Assembly (NCBI RefSeq): GCF_023921225.1
Contig: NZ_CP071527.1
Span: 2,931,501-2,995,500 of the forward strand
DNA from: Legionella lytica
GTDB lineage: Bacteria > Pseudomonadota > Gammaproteobacteria > Legionellales > Legionellaceae
Reading direction: 5' to 3'
Length of the DNA stretch: 64,000 bases
Position 1 is the stretch's first letter. The number at the start of each line of letters is the position of its first letter. The translations under genes were made by a program, and so were the position numbers. Shown piece after piece: positions 9,379 through 17,381 of this stretch. The notes under the pieces were generated by a model. The model saw nothing but the letters and a program-made list of their open reading frames with translations. It had not been told where the DNA came from and searched no databases.

Positions 9379-9651
9379 ATGAACAGTAAAGTATTTTCGC
9401 AACGGTTCAATCGCGAATTAGCTACTTTAGGTTTTCCCGAAGAATTGTCGGAAAAAATCAAAGCGGTATCCAAGGTATTCGAGATATCTCGCCATTTGGC
9501 AAACTCTCTAATATTTGGACACATCCTTCCAGAAAGGGACCAACTGGATAAAATTGCTTCGATTTTGGAAGTTTGCCCACAGTGGTTAAGTGGGGCAACT
9601 GATCGGAAAAAAGCCTATAGTAGTCGCGAAACTGCTGATAGCGAGTCATAG
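9379..9651 (+). CDS. small XRE/CI-type HTH regulator
   Basis: 90 residues from the ATG at 9379, preceded by GGAG at 7 nt; the upstream in-frame TTG at 9355 is unlikely. Residues 6-70 match the layout of phage-CI/XRE DNA-binding domains: FSQRFNRELATLGFPEE, a helix-turn-helix around AVSKVFEISRHLANSLIFG, then PERDQLDKIASILEVCPQWLSG, the last being the family's typical closing helix. The short polar tail has no catalytic or dimerisation domain. Likely a transcriptional regulator; its own promoter carries a palindrome. Followed by a good hairpin terminator, so it is monocistronic. Confidence 0.75.
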   Translation: MNSKVFSQRFNRELATLGFPEELSEKIKAVSKVFEISRHLANSLIFGHILPERDQLDKIASILEVCPQWLSGATDRKKAYSSRETADSES

Positions 9652-9663
9652 AGATATGACAGC

Positions 9664-9699
9664 AAAGTTGGGTGGAACTTGTGAAGCCCAACTTTTCTC
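9664..9699 (+). terminator. intrinsic terminator after the HTH gene
   Basis: AAAGTTGGG (9664-9672) pairs with CCCAACTTT (9687-9695), a 9-bp stem with a 14-nt loop, ending in TTTTCTC. It lies 12 nt after the stop codon of the HTH gene. Confidence 0.65.
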
Positions 9700-9833
9700 A
9701 CCCAGCTTCCTGCCCAGTGATACAACAAAATTTGAGCCCAATACCCAAATTATTGTATAATTATCCAGAACACTCGTTAACTTATGTTCTGCTCTATTAG
9801 CGAACACCACTTTATCCGTAGGTTACTACTATC

Positions 9834-10640
9834 ATGGAATGTCTAAGCTTTTGTATCGCCAAATCAATTGATTTATCACGCATTGATGCCTATTTTAAAA
9901 ATTCTTCTTCTGAGTTTTCATCATTAAAGACGCGTGATGTCATCAAGCTCACCTCGAACACGAATCAAGATCATACAATCTACGTATTCAAAAATGGAAC
10001 CGTAGTTTCTTGGGGGGTTAAGCGTTATCAAATTAATGATTATTTAAATACGATTAAACAATTACTGGATAAGCCTGTCACTATGTCGGTGCATGATGAG
10101 TTTCACTTCCAATCGGGTGAAAAAACGACGATAGAACCTCACGACTTTTTTGATGTGGATTGTCTAACGATTGAAGATGATAGTGATGAATTGAAACTAA
10201 GTCTTTCTTATGGTTTTTCACAATCGGTGAAATTACAATATTTTGAAACCATCATTGATGCGCTTATTGAAAAATATAATCCGATGATCCTAAACCTGTC
10301 CCATACCGGTGAAATGGAGATCAGTCGTAACCAAATCCAGCAAATTATTGGTGAAATTCTAGGTGCGAAAAGTGAAATGAATTTAATTAGTAATTTCCTT
10401 TATCATCCCAAATATTTTTGGCAGCATCCCACTTTAGAACAACACTTCGCCATGCTTGAGCGTTATTTACATATTCAACGCCGTGTTAATGCAATTAACC
10501 ACCGCCTAGATACCTTGAATGAAATTTTTGAAATGTTTAATGGCTACTTAGATAACCGCCATGGCCATAATCTTGAAATTATCATTATCGTATTAATTAT
10601 TATGGAAATTGTCGTAGCAGTGTTAAACCTACACTTTTAA
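9834..10640 (+). CDS. RMD1/YagE (DUF155) family protein with C-terminal membrane anchor
   Basis: 268 residues. The pattern FKNGTVVSWGV near residue 55, the YGFSQSVKLQYFE stretch near 125, and the helical LERYLHIQRRVNAINHRLDTLNEIFEMFN region are hallmarks of the RMD1/Sif2/DUF155 family, which in eukaryotes includes mitochondrial RMND1. The last 20 residues (LEIIIIVLIIMEIVVAVLNLHF) are a single membrane anchor, as in the family. Its bacterial function is unknown. The ribosome-binding site is weak. Monocistronic, followed by a large palindrome. Confidence 0.8.
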   Translation: MECLSFCIAKSIDLSRIDAYFKNSSSEFSSLKTRDVIKLTSNTNQDHTIYVFKNGTVVSWGVKRYQINDYLNTIKQLLDKPVTMSVHDEFHFQSGEKTTIEPHDFFDVDCLTIEDDSDELKLSLSYGFSQSVKLQYFETIIDALIEKYNPMILNLSHTGEMEISRNQIQQIIGEILGAKSEMNLISNFLYHPKYFWQHPTLEQHFAMLERYLHIQRRVNAINHRLDTLNEIFEMFNGYLDNRHGHNLEIIIIVLIIMEIVVAVLNLHF

Positions 10641-10647
10641 TACCGTT

Positions 10648-10692
10648 GTAATCCAGGAACAGCCCTCAAATCAAGGGCAGCTCCTGGATTAC
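10648..10692. repeat. nested perfect hairpin, terminator or palindromic repeat
   Basis: Outer arms GTAATCCAGGA (10648-10658) and TCCTGGATTAC (10682-10692) pair perfectly; inner GCCCT (10662-10666) and AGGGC (10673-10677) form a second stem. It lies 8 nt after the stop of the RMD1-family gene. Without a T run it may act as an mRNA 3'-end stabiliser or be a REP-like repeat. Confidence 0.6.
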
Positions 10693-10741
10693 ACTGAACA
10701 ATATGCTATTCTTTAAAAAAACCAAATAAATTTAAATAACC

Positions 10742-11632
10742 ATGATTAGCACAACCAATCAATTGAATGAAAACCAGCTCCATGATTTGGAACAGCTAAA
10801 AAATTTCAGCAAAGCTGTCGACGGCAGCGTTCCTAATGTATATGTGCATTTATTAGTACAACGCAGAACCTTACCTACGATAGCCCTATATTATGAAAAT
10901 GAACAATTACTTGGTTTTGTTAGTGTCTATTTTTTCTATGAAGATGCGGTAGAAATCGCATTACTAGTGCATCCCGAAGCCCGACGTAAAGGTGTTGCGA
11001 AACAATTGTTGCGACATATATTACCTATAGTACAAGAACATAACTACCCGAAAGTGATTTTTTCATGCCCAGCCCATATCAACGCGCGCTGGCTGCCCAC
11101 ACTAGGCTTTTTATATCGCCATAGTGAATACTACATGGAACGACACAATTTGAGTCCGTTATTGGATAATAAAAAACAGCTCACTTTTCGCACAGCCACT
11201 ATAGATGATATTCCGCAATTATGTTTGTTAGACGAGGCCTGTTTTCATAAAACGCACGCCGAACTTGAACCACGTTTTCAGCATATATTGAGTGAACGTA
11301 ATTATCAGATTATTTTGGCTTTTGAACATAACCAACTCATTGGTAAAGCCCATTTGCGTTGGCAACAACATGGGGCAACACTGTCTGATATTGCGGTGTT
11401 CCCAGAAAAACAAGGTCATGGATTAGGAACGGCTCTGATTACTCATTGCATCAACTACGCATTAAGTGAGGGAAAACCCGATTTAAATCTTGATGTCGAA
11501 ACTCATAATCAAAAAGCCCTTAACTTATACACTCGTTTGGGCTTTTTAACTCAAAATGCTTGTGATTATTGGATGATTGAAGTAGATCAATTACAAAAAC
11601 AAATTTCCAATCCAATAAGTGCTGCAAGTTAA
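10742..11632 (+). CDS. vipF: tandem GNAT acetyltransferase, VipF homologue
   Basis: 296 residues with two GNAT domains. The first (about 1-135) has the acetyl-CoA loop RRKGVA (81-86), where the final Gly is Ala. The second (about 145-290) has the canonical Q224-G-H-G-L-G229 followed by LDVETHNQKALNLYTRLGF, typical of an active GNAT. L. pneumophila VipF (Lpg0103) is an established Dot/Icm effector with this two-GNAT architecture, and from memory its gene lies beside a FabF-like gene, as here. The N-terminal domain probably serves in substrate binding or dimerisation. It is soluble and has no signal peptide. The call rests on architecture and context. Confidence 0.75.
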   Translation: MISTTNQLNENQLHDLEQLKNFSKAVDGSVPNVYVHLLVQRRTLPTIALYYENEQLLGFVSVYFFYEDAVEIALLVHPEARRKGVAKQLLRHILPIVQEHNYPKVIFSCPAHINARWLPTLGFLYRHSEYYMERHNLSPLLDNKKQLTFRTATIDDIPQLCLLDEACFHKTHAELEPRFQHILSERNYQIILAFEHNQLIGKAHLRWQQHGATLSDIAVFPEKQGHGLGTALITHCINYALSEGKPDLNLDVETHNQKALNLYTRLGFLTQNACDYWMIEVDQLQKQISNPISAAS

Positions 11633-11652
11633 TTGCAGCTACTACCAAGAGA

Positions 11653-11970
11653 TCAGAATCGATACAGAGAGGGAACCTCGTCCTCTTGTGCATCAATATA
11701 CGCCGCAACAGAATAAGTAATAGGCATGCTAAATAATGCGCCGATTGCCAGGCAACATGCGACACCAAAAGAAACCATTAACATTTGCGGTAAAATTGGC
11801 AGTATCGTGGAAAAGATAATACATGCCGCTAGCCCCAAGATATAATCCTCAGGTTCAGGCTCAGGACCAATAAACGCTTCTGTAATTAGTGTATAAGGGC
11901 CTCTAGCTATATGACCACAGGTAGAGAAAAAAGAGCCATAAAATTCAGTTAATGTACTAGTTGCTGACAT
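11653..11970 (-). CDS. small membrane protein, unknown
   Basis: 105 residues. Two adjacent hydrophobic segments (about 44-66, ILGLAACIIFSTILPILPQMLM, and 67-90) form a membrane hairpin, with a short soluble N-terminus and acidic PEPEPED before the first helix. AGGA lies 8 nt before the ATG. It is convergent with the VipF-like gene. It has the size and layout of small Legionella-restricted membrane proteins; function unknown. Confidence 0.55.
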   Translation of the reverse strand: MSATSTLTEFYGSFFSTCGHIARGPYTLITEAFIGPEPEPEDYILGLAACIIFSTILPILPQMLMVSFGVACCLAIGALFSMPITYSVAAYIDAQEDEVPSLYRF

Positions 11971-12061
11971 AACTATGTTCCTAACAGATCGTATTGTTCT
12001 ATGTTTTATAAAGCTGAATGCTACACTAAAAGCATTAAGGTAATATTAAGAAATGAAAATC

Positions 12062-12091
12062 TTGACAGAGTTTTCTTCCCCCCTTTAGTAT
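12062..12091 (+). promoter_or_regulatory. sigma-70-type promoter for the FabF-like gene
   Basis: A perfect -35 box TTGACA (12062-12067) and -10 TAGTAT (12086-12091) are spaced by 18 nt, about 38 nt before the start codon. Confidence 0.5.
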
Positions 12092-12128
12092 TAGCTTGAA
12101 AAAATACTTCTTTATAAAAGGATTAGGG

Positions 12129-13355
12129 ATGAAAAAGAGGGTAGTCATAACCGGAATGGAAATAACATCTTCCATAGGAACAGGGCTGAATACATTTTGG
12201 AATGCAGCAAGCCAGGGCCAATGTGGAATTAAACGTATCCAAAGCTTCGACCCATCTCCCTACCCTACACAAATGGGAGGAGAAATCACCGATTTTAATC
12301 TAGATGAGCTGCCCCAATTTAATAAAAGCAAACGCTATCCTCGTTCCGCTCAATATGCTTTATATTGCGCCCATCATGCAATTGCTCAAGCAGGCTTAAG
12401 TGCTAATGAATTATTTAACGCCGGCACCTATATCGGCACCAGCATGGGTGGACAGTCTGAAGCCGAAGAAGTGTATAAGGCGATTTACCTTGAGGGATGG
12501 AAAAAAATGCCCGCCCTTTCCGTCTTACGCACTATGCCCAATTCAATTGCAAATTATATTGCGATTGAATTTGGTATTGGAGGGGCTAACTCAACGATTT
12601 CCAATGCGTGTATTTCTTCTGCTGAAGCAATAGGAGCAGCCTATCAACAAATAACTAACGGCCGATTATCTACCGCTATTTGTGGAGGAACGGAATCATT
12701 TATCTGGGAATCAATTCTTGCTGCCTGGTGTAAATTAAGAGTGATGTCCACTAAAAACGAAACGCCTGAAAAAGCGTGTAGCCCATTTGATCTTAATCGA
12801 GATGGAATGGTTATTGCCGATGGGGCAGGGATTTTAATTCTTGAGGAATTGCAGCAAGCGAAAGCTCGCGGTGCTAAAATTTATGCGGAAATTATCGGGT
12901 TTGGAGCCAGCTGCGATGCGTTTCATGTGACTGCTCCCAATTCCCAAGGGCAACAACGCGCCATTTTTTCAGCCTTAGACGATGCCCGCTTATCAGCAAA
13001 TGATATTCACTATATCAATGCCCATGGCACAGGCACCCCACTCAATGACAGTATCGAAACAGAAACGATTAAAGCTGTTTTTGGCCAGCGGGCCGATGAA
13101 ATTCCGATAACCGCACAAAAATCGATGACAGGACATGCGATTGGCGCTGCTGGTGCCATGGAAATTATAGCCACCACGCTTAGTTTACAAAATAATCTAT
13201 TGCTACCAACAATCAATCTGGACACCCCTGATCCTGCTTGTGATTTAGATTATGTAGCCAATAACGCACGTCCAAAAATGATTGATATAGCCTTATCGAA
13301 TCATTTTGCCTTCGGTGGAGCAAATGCAGCTTTGGTGTTAAGTAAGTATTTTTAG
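12129..13355 (+). CDS. beta-ketoacyl-ACP synthase II-like (FabF family)
   Basis: 408 residues from the ATG at 12129, preceded by AAAGGATTAGGG; a TTG start at 12096 is less likely. It catalyses decarboxylative condensation of acyl groups with malonyl-ACP. The thiolase-fold triad is complete: Cys161 in NACISS, His299 in NAHGTGTPLND and His336 in KSMTGHAIGAAG, with Lys331; NHFAFGGANAALVL closes the protein. Spacing is that of E. coli FabF. It stands alone rather than in the fab cluster, so it may be a specialised paralogue supplying unusual acyl chains, as inferred from location only. Confidence 0.85.
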   Translation: MKKRVVITGMEITSSIGTGLNTFWNAASQGQCGIKRIQSFDPSPYPTQMGGEITDFNLDELPQFNKSKRYPRSAQYALYCAHHAIAQAGLSANELFNAGTYIGTSMGGQSEAEEVYKAIYLEGWKKMPALSVLRTMPNSIANYIAIEFGIGGANSTISNACISSAEAIGAAYQQITNGRLSTAICGGTESFIWESILAAWCKLRVMSTKNETPEKACSPFDLNRDGMVIADGAGILILEELQQAKARGAKIYAEIIGFGASCDAFHVTAPNSQGQQRAIFSALDDARLSANDIHYINAHGTGTPLNDSIETETIKAVFGQRADEIPITAQKSMTGHAIGAAGAMEIIATTLSLQNNLLLPTINLDTPDPACDLDYVANNARPKMIDIALSNHFAFGGANAALVLSKYF

Positions 13356-13391
13356 AGACAGGCCATTAAGTTAAAGAAATTTTGCAATGAC

Positions 13392-13435
13392 TTGTAGCAA
13401 CTGCCCTGAATTTTAATTCAAGACAGTTTCTACAA
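13392..13435 (+). terminator. long imperfect hairpin after the FabF-like gene
   Basis: TTGTAG (13392-13397) pairs with CTACAA, AACTG with CAGTT, and TGAATT (13407-13412) with AATTCA (13415-13420), giving one long hairpin ending at 13435. It is a probable 3' end for the FabF transcript and could also end the converging stress-protein transcript. Confidence 0.45.
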
Positions 13436-13522
13436 CTTATAAATATAAGATACAGTTGAAAGTAGTAAGGCTAGGCTATGCTTAATAATTTCATAAACGT
13501 AGACATGTGCCAATAATTTATA

Positions 13523-14332
13523 TTAAGGCACAACCAACATATCCGTCGAATTAACACGCACCAAACGCTCACTCACCCGCCCCATCAATGCATAATACAA
13601 TGCTGAGTGACCTCGCGCGCCAAATACCACCAAATGGGCACCCCAGTCTGTAGCAAACTGCGGAATGTCATTGGCTGGATAACCTCCAATAAATTTTACG
13701 GAAAAACGAGCTGGATCCACTGCACAATCTGCCAAGAATTTAGTTAATTTATCTTGCAATGAATCATGCATATGCGGCTTAACCATTTTGTCATACCAAA
13801 CATCAGCGACATGCAATACTAAAAATTCAGCCTGCGGATACGCTTTATAAGCAACTTCAATTGCTTTTTTACTGGAATCAGAAAAATCCGTGCATACTAA
13901 AATGCGAGCATATGGCCCTCCAGGTGGCTGGCGTACTAAATGTACTGGAATAGAGGATTGCTTAAGCACCGCTTCAGAATTTGTGCCTAAAATAAAATCA
14001 TTTAAATAGTAAGTTCCATGCGCCCCCATAAAGACAGTATCAATAGCATTATCCTGAATAAACTTCATGATTTCATCGGGGACACGGCCATCAAGTACCG
14101 TAAAGTGCATTGAGTATGGAGATACGAGCTGTTTTAGCTCCTGCTCATGAGCCTCCTCTGCTTTGTGAACCCAATCTTGCTGTACTGCCTCACTTCCATC
14201 CATCCAGCCTTGATTGATCACATGCACGCAATTCAGTTCGCCCTGAACCGAACTGGTGAATTGAACTGCACGTTGCATCGCATAGAGTGAATGCGCCGAG
14301 AAATCTGTAGTGACTAATATCCGTTTAAACAC
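13523..14332 (-). CDS. tandem universal stress protein
   Basis: 269 residues, two UspA domains. Domain 1 begins FKRILVTTDFS and ends with GAHGTYYLNDFILGTNSEAVL, the family's G-x-x-G ATP-binding pattern. Domain 2 starts near residue 140 with ARILVCTDFSDSSKKAI and ends with GARGHSALYYALMGRVSERLV before DMLVVP. Start is GTG at 14332 with AGGA about 7 nt upstream. Such proteins are cytosolic nucleotide-binding stress factors. It is divergent from a second, different tandem Usp gene. Confidence 0.85.
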   Translation of the reverse strand: MFKRILVTTDFSAHSLYAMQRAVQFTSSVQGELNCVHVINQGWMDGSEAVQQDWVHKAEEAHEQELKQLVSPYSMHFTVLDGRVPDEIMKFIQDNAIDTVFMGAHGTYYLNDFILGTNSEAVLKQSSIPVHLVRQPPGGPYARILVCTDFSDSSKKAIEVAYKAYPQAEFLVLHVADVWYDKMVKPHMHDSLQDKLTKFLADCAVDPARFSVKFIGGYPANDIPQFATDWGAHLVVFGARGHSALYYALMGRVSERLVRVNSTDMLVVP

Positions 14333-14387
14333 AGGAGTATCCTCAAAAAAAGTCCATACATAAGAGTATAGGATTTCTTAATGCATA

Positions 14388-14415
14388 TTGGCAATATTAG
14401 CCCAATTTGTAAAAT
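14388..14415 (+). promoter_or_regulatory. candidate promoter upstream of leader ORF and stress gene
   Basis: TTGGCA (14388-14393), a 16-nt spacer and TAAAAT (14410-14415) lie about 30 nt before the 18-codon ORF at 14444. A transcript starting here would carry the small ORF and the nested hairpin into the 14621 gene. Confidence 0.4.
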
Positions 14416-14443
14416 TACCACCACAAAACAACAGGAGTGTAAA

Positions 14444-14500
14444 ATGGGAAAATTAATCCGCTTGGAACAACCCCATATCACCCGGCTTGGGAACAATTGA
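14444..14500 (+). CDS. 18-codon leader ORF
   Basis: ATG at 14444 has a strong AGGAG at 7 nt spacing and encodes MGKLIRLEQPHITRLGNN before TGA. It ends 24 nt before the nested hairpin that covers the ribosome-binding site of the following stress-protein gene. It could be a regulatory leader peptide or the remaining head of a lost gene; composition alone does not decide. Confidence 0.35.
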   Translation: MGKLIRLEQPHITRLGNN

Positions 14501-14523
14501 TAAATAACCAAGCACCTAGCTCT

Positions 14524-14611
14524 CTTCCAGGAATAAATAGCGTTAAAGATTTGATTGTTATTTATACTATAATAAATAACAAAACCTAGGCGTATTATTT
14601 ATCCCTGGAAG
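14524..14611 (+). promoter_or_regulatory. nested inverted repeat covering the Shine-Dalgarno of the 14621 gene
   Basis: Outer arms 14524-14540 (starting CTTCCAGGAATAAATA) and 14595-14611 (ending CCCTGGAAG) match at 15 of 17 positions. Inner arms 14555-14565 (TTGTTATTTAT) and 14572-14582 (ATAAATAACAA) match perfectly with a 6-nt loop. The right outer arm contains GGAAG of the GGAAGGAG ribosome-binding site 6-10 nt before the GTG start, so the folded RNA would hide it. It may alternatively act as a DNA operator. Confidence 0.55.
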
Positions 14612-14620
14612 GAGCATCTT

Positions 14621-15544
14621 GTGAAACGATTTCGTAATATCCTCTTTGTGAGTAATGGTATTAAAAATGAAACCGAAGCCTTAGCTGAGGCAATACGATT
14701 AGCGGAGCATGATCAGGCCTGCTTAGGAATGCTTATTGTCTGCCCTCCATTTTCTTCTGACTTCGAACAATATAAAGACTCATATGAAACCTTTTTAAAA
14801 GAACAGGCTCGAAAAATGATTACCGAAGCCCAAATAAACCTAACCAAGAAAAAAAACATCGAAGTAGCTATTGTATGGGAAAAAACTCCCAGTCTGGCCA
14901 TTATTCAACAGGTTATCCGCCAATCTCATGATTTAGTCGTTAAAGCCGCTGAAGATAATGGCGGTAAGGGATTTAAAGCCTTAGATATGACGCTATTACG
15001 CAAATGTCCCTGCACTTTATTTCTACATCGGCCATTAAAACACCCTAAGGCAGTTCAAATCGCCGTAGCGATTGCCCCTGAGAATACAGAAACATCGGAA
15101 CAGGATCTAGCGTCTAATCTATTAAAATTGGCTCAACATTTAGCCAAATTCTACCCTGGAAAGTCGAACATTTTGTCCTGCTGGGAATTCGCCTTAGAGG
15201 GATTTTTACGCAATAGTGCCTGGATTGATATGTCCGCAGACGCGATTGAAGAGATGGTGCAACAGGAAGGTAATAACAATTATATGAACTTGCATAAGTT
15301 AATTAAACAAGCCAAGCTGCAAGAAAATCCAACGATTTATCATTTAAAAGGCGATCCGACAGAACTTATACCAACTTGGATTACCGAAAAAGAGATTGAT
15401 GTATTAGTAATGGGCACTGTAGCACGAGCAGGAATTGCTGGATTCATTATTGGAAATACTGCGGAAAATATTTTGCAAAAGCTTGATTGCTCCTTGTGGG
15501 CGATGAAACCCCAGGGTTTTGTTTCTCCAGTGAAAGCATATTAA
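14621..15544 (+). CDS. UspE-like tandem universal stress protein
   Basis: 307 residues from a GTG start with GGAAGGAG. Domain 1 opens FRNILFVSNGIKNETEALAEA and lacks a clear nucleotide-binding glycine motif. Domain 2 (about 145-300) ends MGTVARAGIAGFIIGNTAENIL, the family's ATP-loop pattern, then LWAMKP. This arrangement matches UspE. Cytosolic. The leader region (small ORF plus hairpin over the ribosome-binding site) suggests post-transcriptional control. Confidence 0.8.
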   Translation: MKRFRNILFVSNGIKNETEALAEAIRLAEHDQACLGMLIVCPPFSSDFEQYKDSYETFLKEQARKMITEAQINLTKKKNIEVAIVWEKTPSLAIIQQVIRQSHDLVVKAAEDNGGKGFKALDMTLLRKCPCTLFLHRPLKHPKAVQIAVAIAPENTETSEQDLASNLLKLAQHLAKFYPGKSNILSCWEFALEGFLRNSAWIDMSADAIEEMVQQEGNNNYMNLHKLIKQAKLQENPTIYHLKGDPTELIPTWITEKEIDVLVMGTVARAGIAGFIIGNTAENILQKLDCSLWAMKPQGFVSPVKAY

Positions 15545-15595
15545 AAATGTTGAGTATATTATTTTGCATAAGCCGAACGAGCGTTAAAGCCAGCA

Positions 15596-15772
15596 TCACT
15601 GTTTGAAGCTGGCTCGCCCCCCATTATCTTCCATATCCATTTGGCGGGTAATTGAACTGTTCGGTACAATATTGGCGATGTCTAAAGATGACTTTTTGGC
15701 TTTAACGAAAAAACGTTGTTGCTCATCATAACCAACACTTATTTCTGAATCCAGGCTAACCCCTACATCAAT
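15596..15772 (-). pseudogene. possible 58-codon gene remnant
   Basis: In the 341-nt gap between the stress gene and the P450 gene, the minus strand is open between an upstream TGA (15773-15775) and a TGA at 15596-15598. The encoded text (including SVGYDEQQRFFVKAKKSSLD and RQMDMEDNGGRASFKQ) has the composition of a real protein C-terminus, but I see no ATG/GTG/TTG with a ribosome-binding site. It may be the degraded 3' end of a lost gene. The rest of the gap shows nothing. Confidence 0.3.
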
Positions 15773-15885
15773 TCATAAATCAAGAGGGATTCTATTGAAC
15801 ACCTTGGCCTCAATAAAATAAGATGGATATTAATTACAAATCTTGAAAAATTTAAAATGTCTACTTATTAAAAGGATCATTTATC

Positions 15886-17373
15886 ATGGGCTATTTTTCT
15901 TTTATCACTACTCCTATAACCCAAATTTATCATGGCACGTTAGAATTGTTAGGCGACGTATCAATGCAAGTCGTCAATTTTGGCCGTTCTTATATTTTCG
16001 GTGACTTGCCAGAATTAGTTTGGCACGGCTTTAATCGTGATTGGATCTTGGATGAATGTTATCGTCGTATGAAAAATACCCCCGAACGAGTAGGCAAACT
16101 GGTCGTTGGTCCCTATTGGGCACCCAACTATCAATTAGCCACCTTAGTTATGGCTCCCGTTCCAATAATAGCCAGTTATGGAGAAAACCCTGTAGATCCA
16201 CAAGCCCGGGAACCATTTCAAGTAATGGAAGCAGCCATCAAGAAAAAAACCATTGTTAACTTGTCGAGCAATGAAGCAATCCAAGAGCGTACGAAAATAA
16301 AATCACACTTAAACATTACCGAACGGGTCAATACCGAAACTCTAAAATTGATTAAACAGCAATGTGCTAACTGGCAAGCAGATGTGGATATAGAAACTCA
16401 AATCAGCTTAGTCTGCACCAATATTATTGGCGGCACGGTCTTTGGTCTTAAACCGGTCTCTCTTGCAGACATTCCTACTCTAAAATCCATGAGTGAAAAA
16501 ATAGTACATAGTAAACCAGGTAAAGCAGATTTTGAGCAGGCAAGTGAGGAGTTGCTCTCTCTATCAAGCAAACTTATTTCCCGATCATTTAATACCATTA
16601 TTGGACAAAAACAGTACATTTATGACCAAGTAGCCCCTGAAAAGCCAGAGGATAACCATTTTTTAAATCTATCTCCAAGGCAACAAATGCAAATCCTGCA
16701 AGATACACATGGTGGTGCCGCCCTGATCGTGGAGAGTAATTTATCTGCTTTATGTACCATTGCTTTAGCAAAAATAATTGAAAACCCACAAATTAAAGAA
16801 CGCTTAGTTAGCGAAATAAATACTCTATCAGAGCTTAGTGATTTTAAGGCACTCGATAAACTACCCTATTTAGATGCCGTATATGCCGAGGCCTTACGTT
16901 TTGTCTCGCCAACTGCAGTCATTGCACGTAAAACTGGCAGCAGTACCTTATTAGAAAAGGTAGTCGGCAACGATAATATAGAACGAAATATCCCTGTCCC
17001 TAAAGGCAGTTATCTATTTAGCGCCATCAGACGAGAACATCTTGACCCAGACTTTTGGGCTAACCCTAATGAATTTACACCTGAACGTTTTACACATAGA
17101 GTGCCTCATTTTAGTGGCCCGCATTTTTTCCCCTTTTCCTCTGGTCCGCGCTCCTGTCCTGCCGGCGGGCTTTTTGTTAATGTAGTATTTAAAACGTTAA
17201 TTGCATTTGTCCTGAAAAATTATACATTAACGCTTGATAATGCCGTGGAAGACATCCCCGCCAATGCATTGCATCCACGCTGGGCGAATAAATATTATGT
17301 GACGCAATTTCAAGAAAATGCAGCATGGTCGTCATTGCCCCCCCAAGAACCATCAGTTCCCGGGGTAAACTGA
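15886..17373 (+). CDS. cytochrome P450
   Basis: 495 residues, soluble. The haem loop is FSSGPRSCPAG with ligand Cys424 (the usual C-x-G has Ala instead of Gly, followed by Gly). The K-helix E-x-x-R is Glu335-Ala-Leu-Arg338, and PERF is at 399-402. The I-helix region GGAALIVESNLSAL keeps an acidic residue (Glu283) but has Ser instead of the usual Thr. A heme-thiolate monooxygenase is expected; substrate is unknown and no ferredoxin or reductase gene is adjacent. AAGGAT precedes the ATG by about 8 nt. It ends 8 nt from the converging phosphomutase gene. Confidence 0.85.
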   Translation: MGYFSFITTPITQIYHGTLELLGDVSMQVVNFGRSYIFGDLPELVWHGFNRDWILDECYRRMKNTPERVGKLVVGPYWAPNYQLATLVMAPVPIIASYGENPVDPQAREPFQVMEAAIKKKTIVNLSSNEAIQERTKIKSHLNITERVNTETLKLIKQQCANWQADVDIETQISLVCTNIIGGTVFGLKPVSLADIPTLKSMSEKIVHSKPGKADFEQASEELLSLSSKLISRSFNTIIGQKQYIYDQVAPEKPEDNHFLNLSPRQQMQILQDTHGGAALIVESNLSALCTIALAKIIENPQIKERLVSEINTLSELSDFKALDKLPYLDAVYAEALRFVSPTAVIARKTGSSTLLEKVVGNDNIERNIPVPKGSYLFSAIRREHLDPDFWANPNEFTPERFTHRVPHFSGPHFFPFSSGPRSCPAGGLFVNVVFKTLIAFVLKNYTLTLDNAVEDIPANALHPRWANKYYVTQFQENAAWSSLPPQEPSVPGVN

Positions 17374-17381
17374 CCAGGCGA

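Noticed and set aside
14314..14511. Minus-strand frame of 65 codons over the Usp intergenic region
   Set aside because: It overlaps the start of the stress gene and the leader ORF, has no ribosome-binding site and a composition unlike a real protein.
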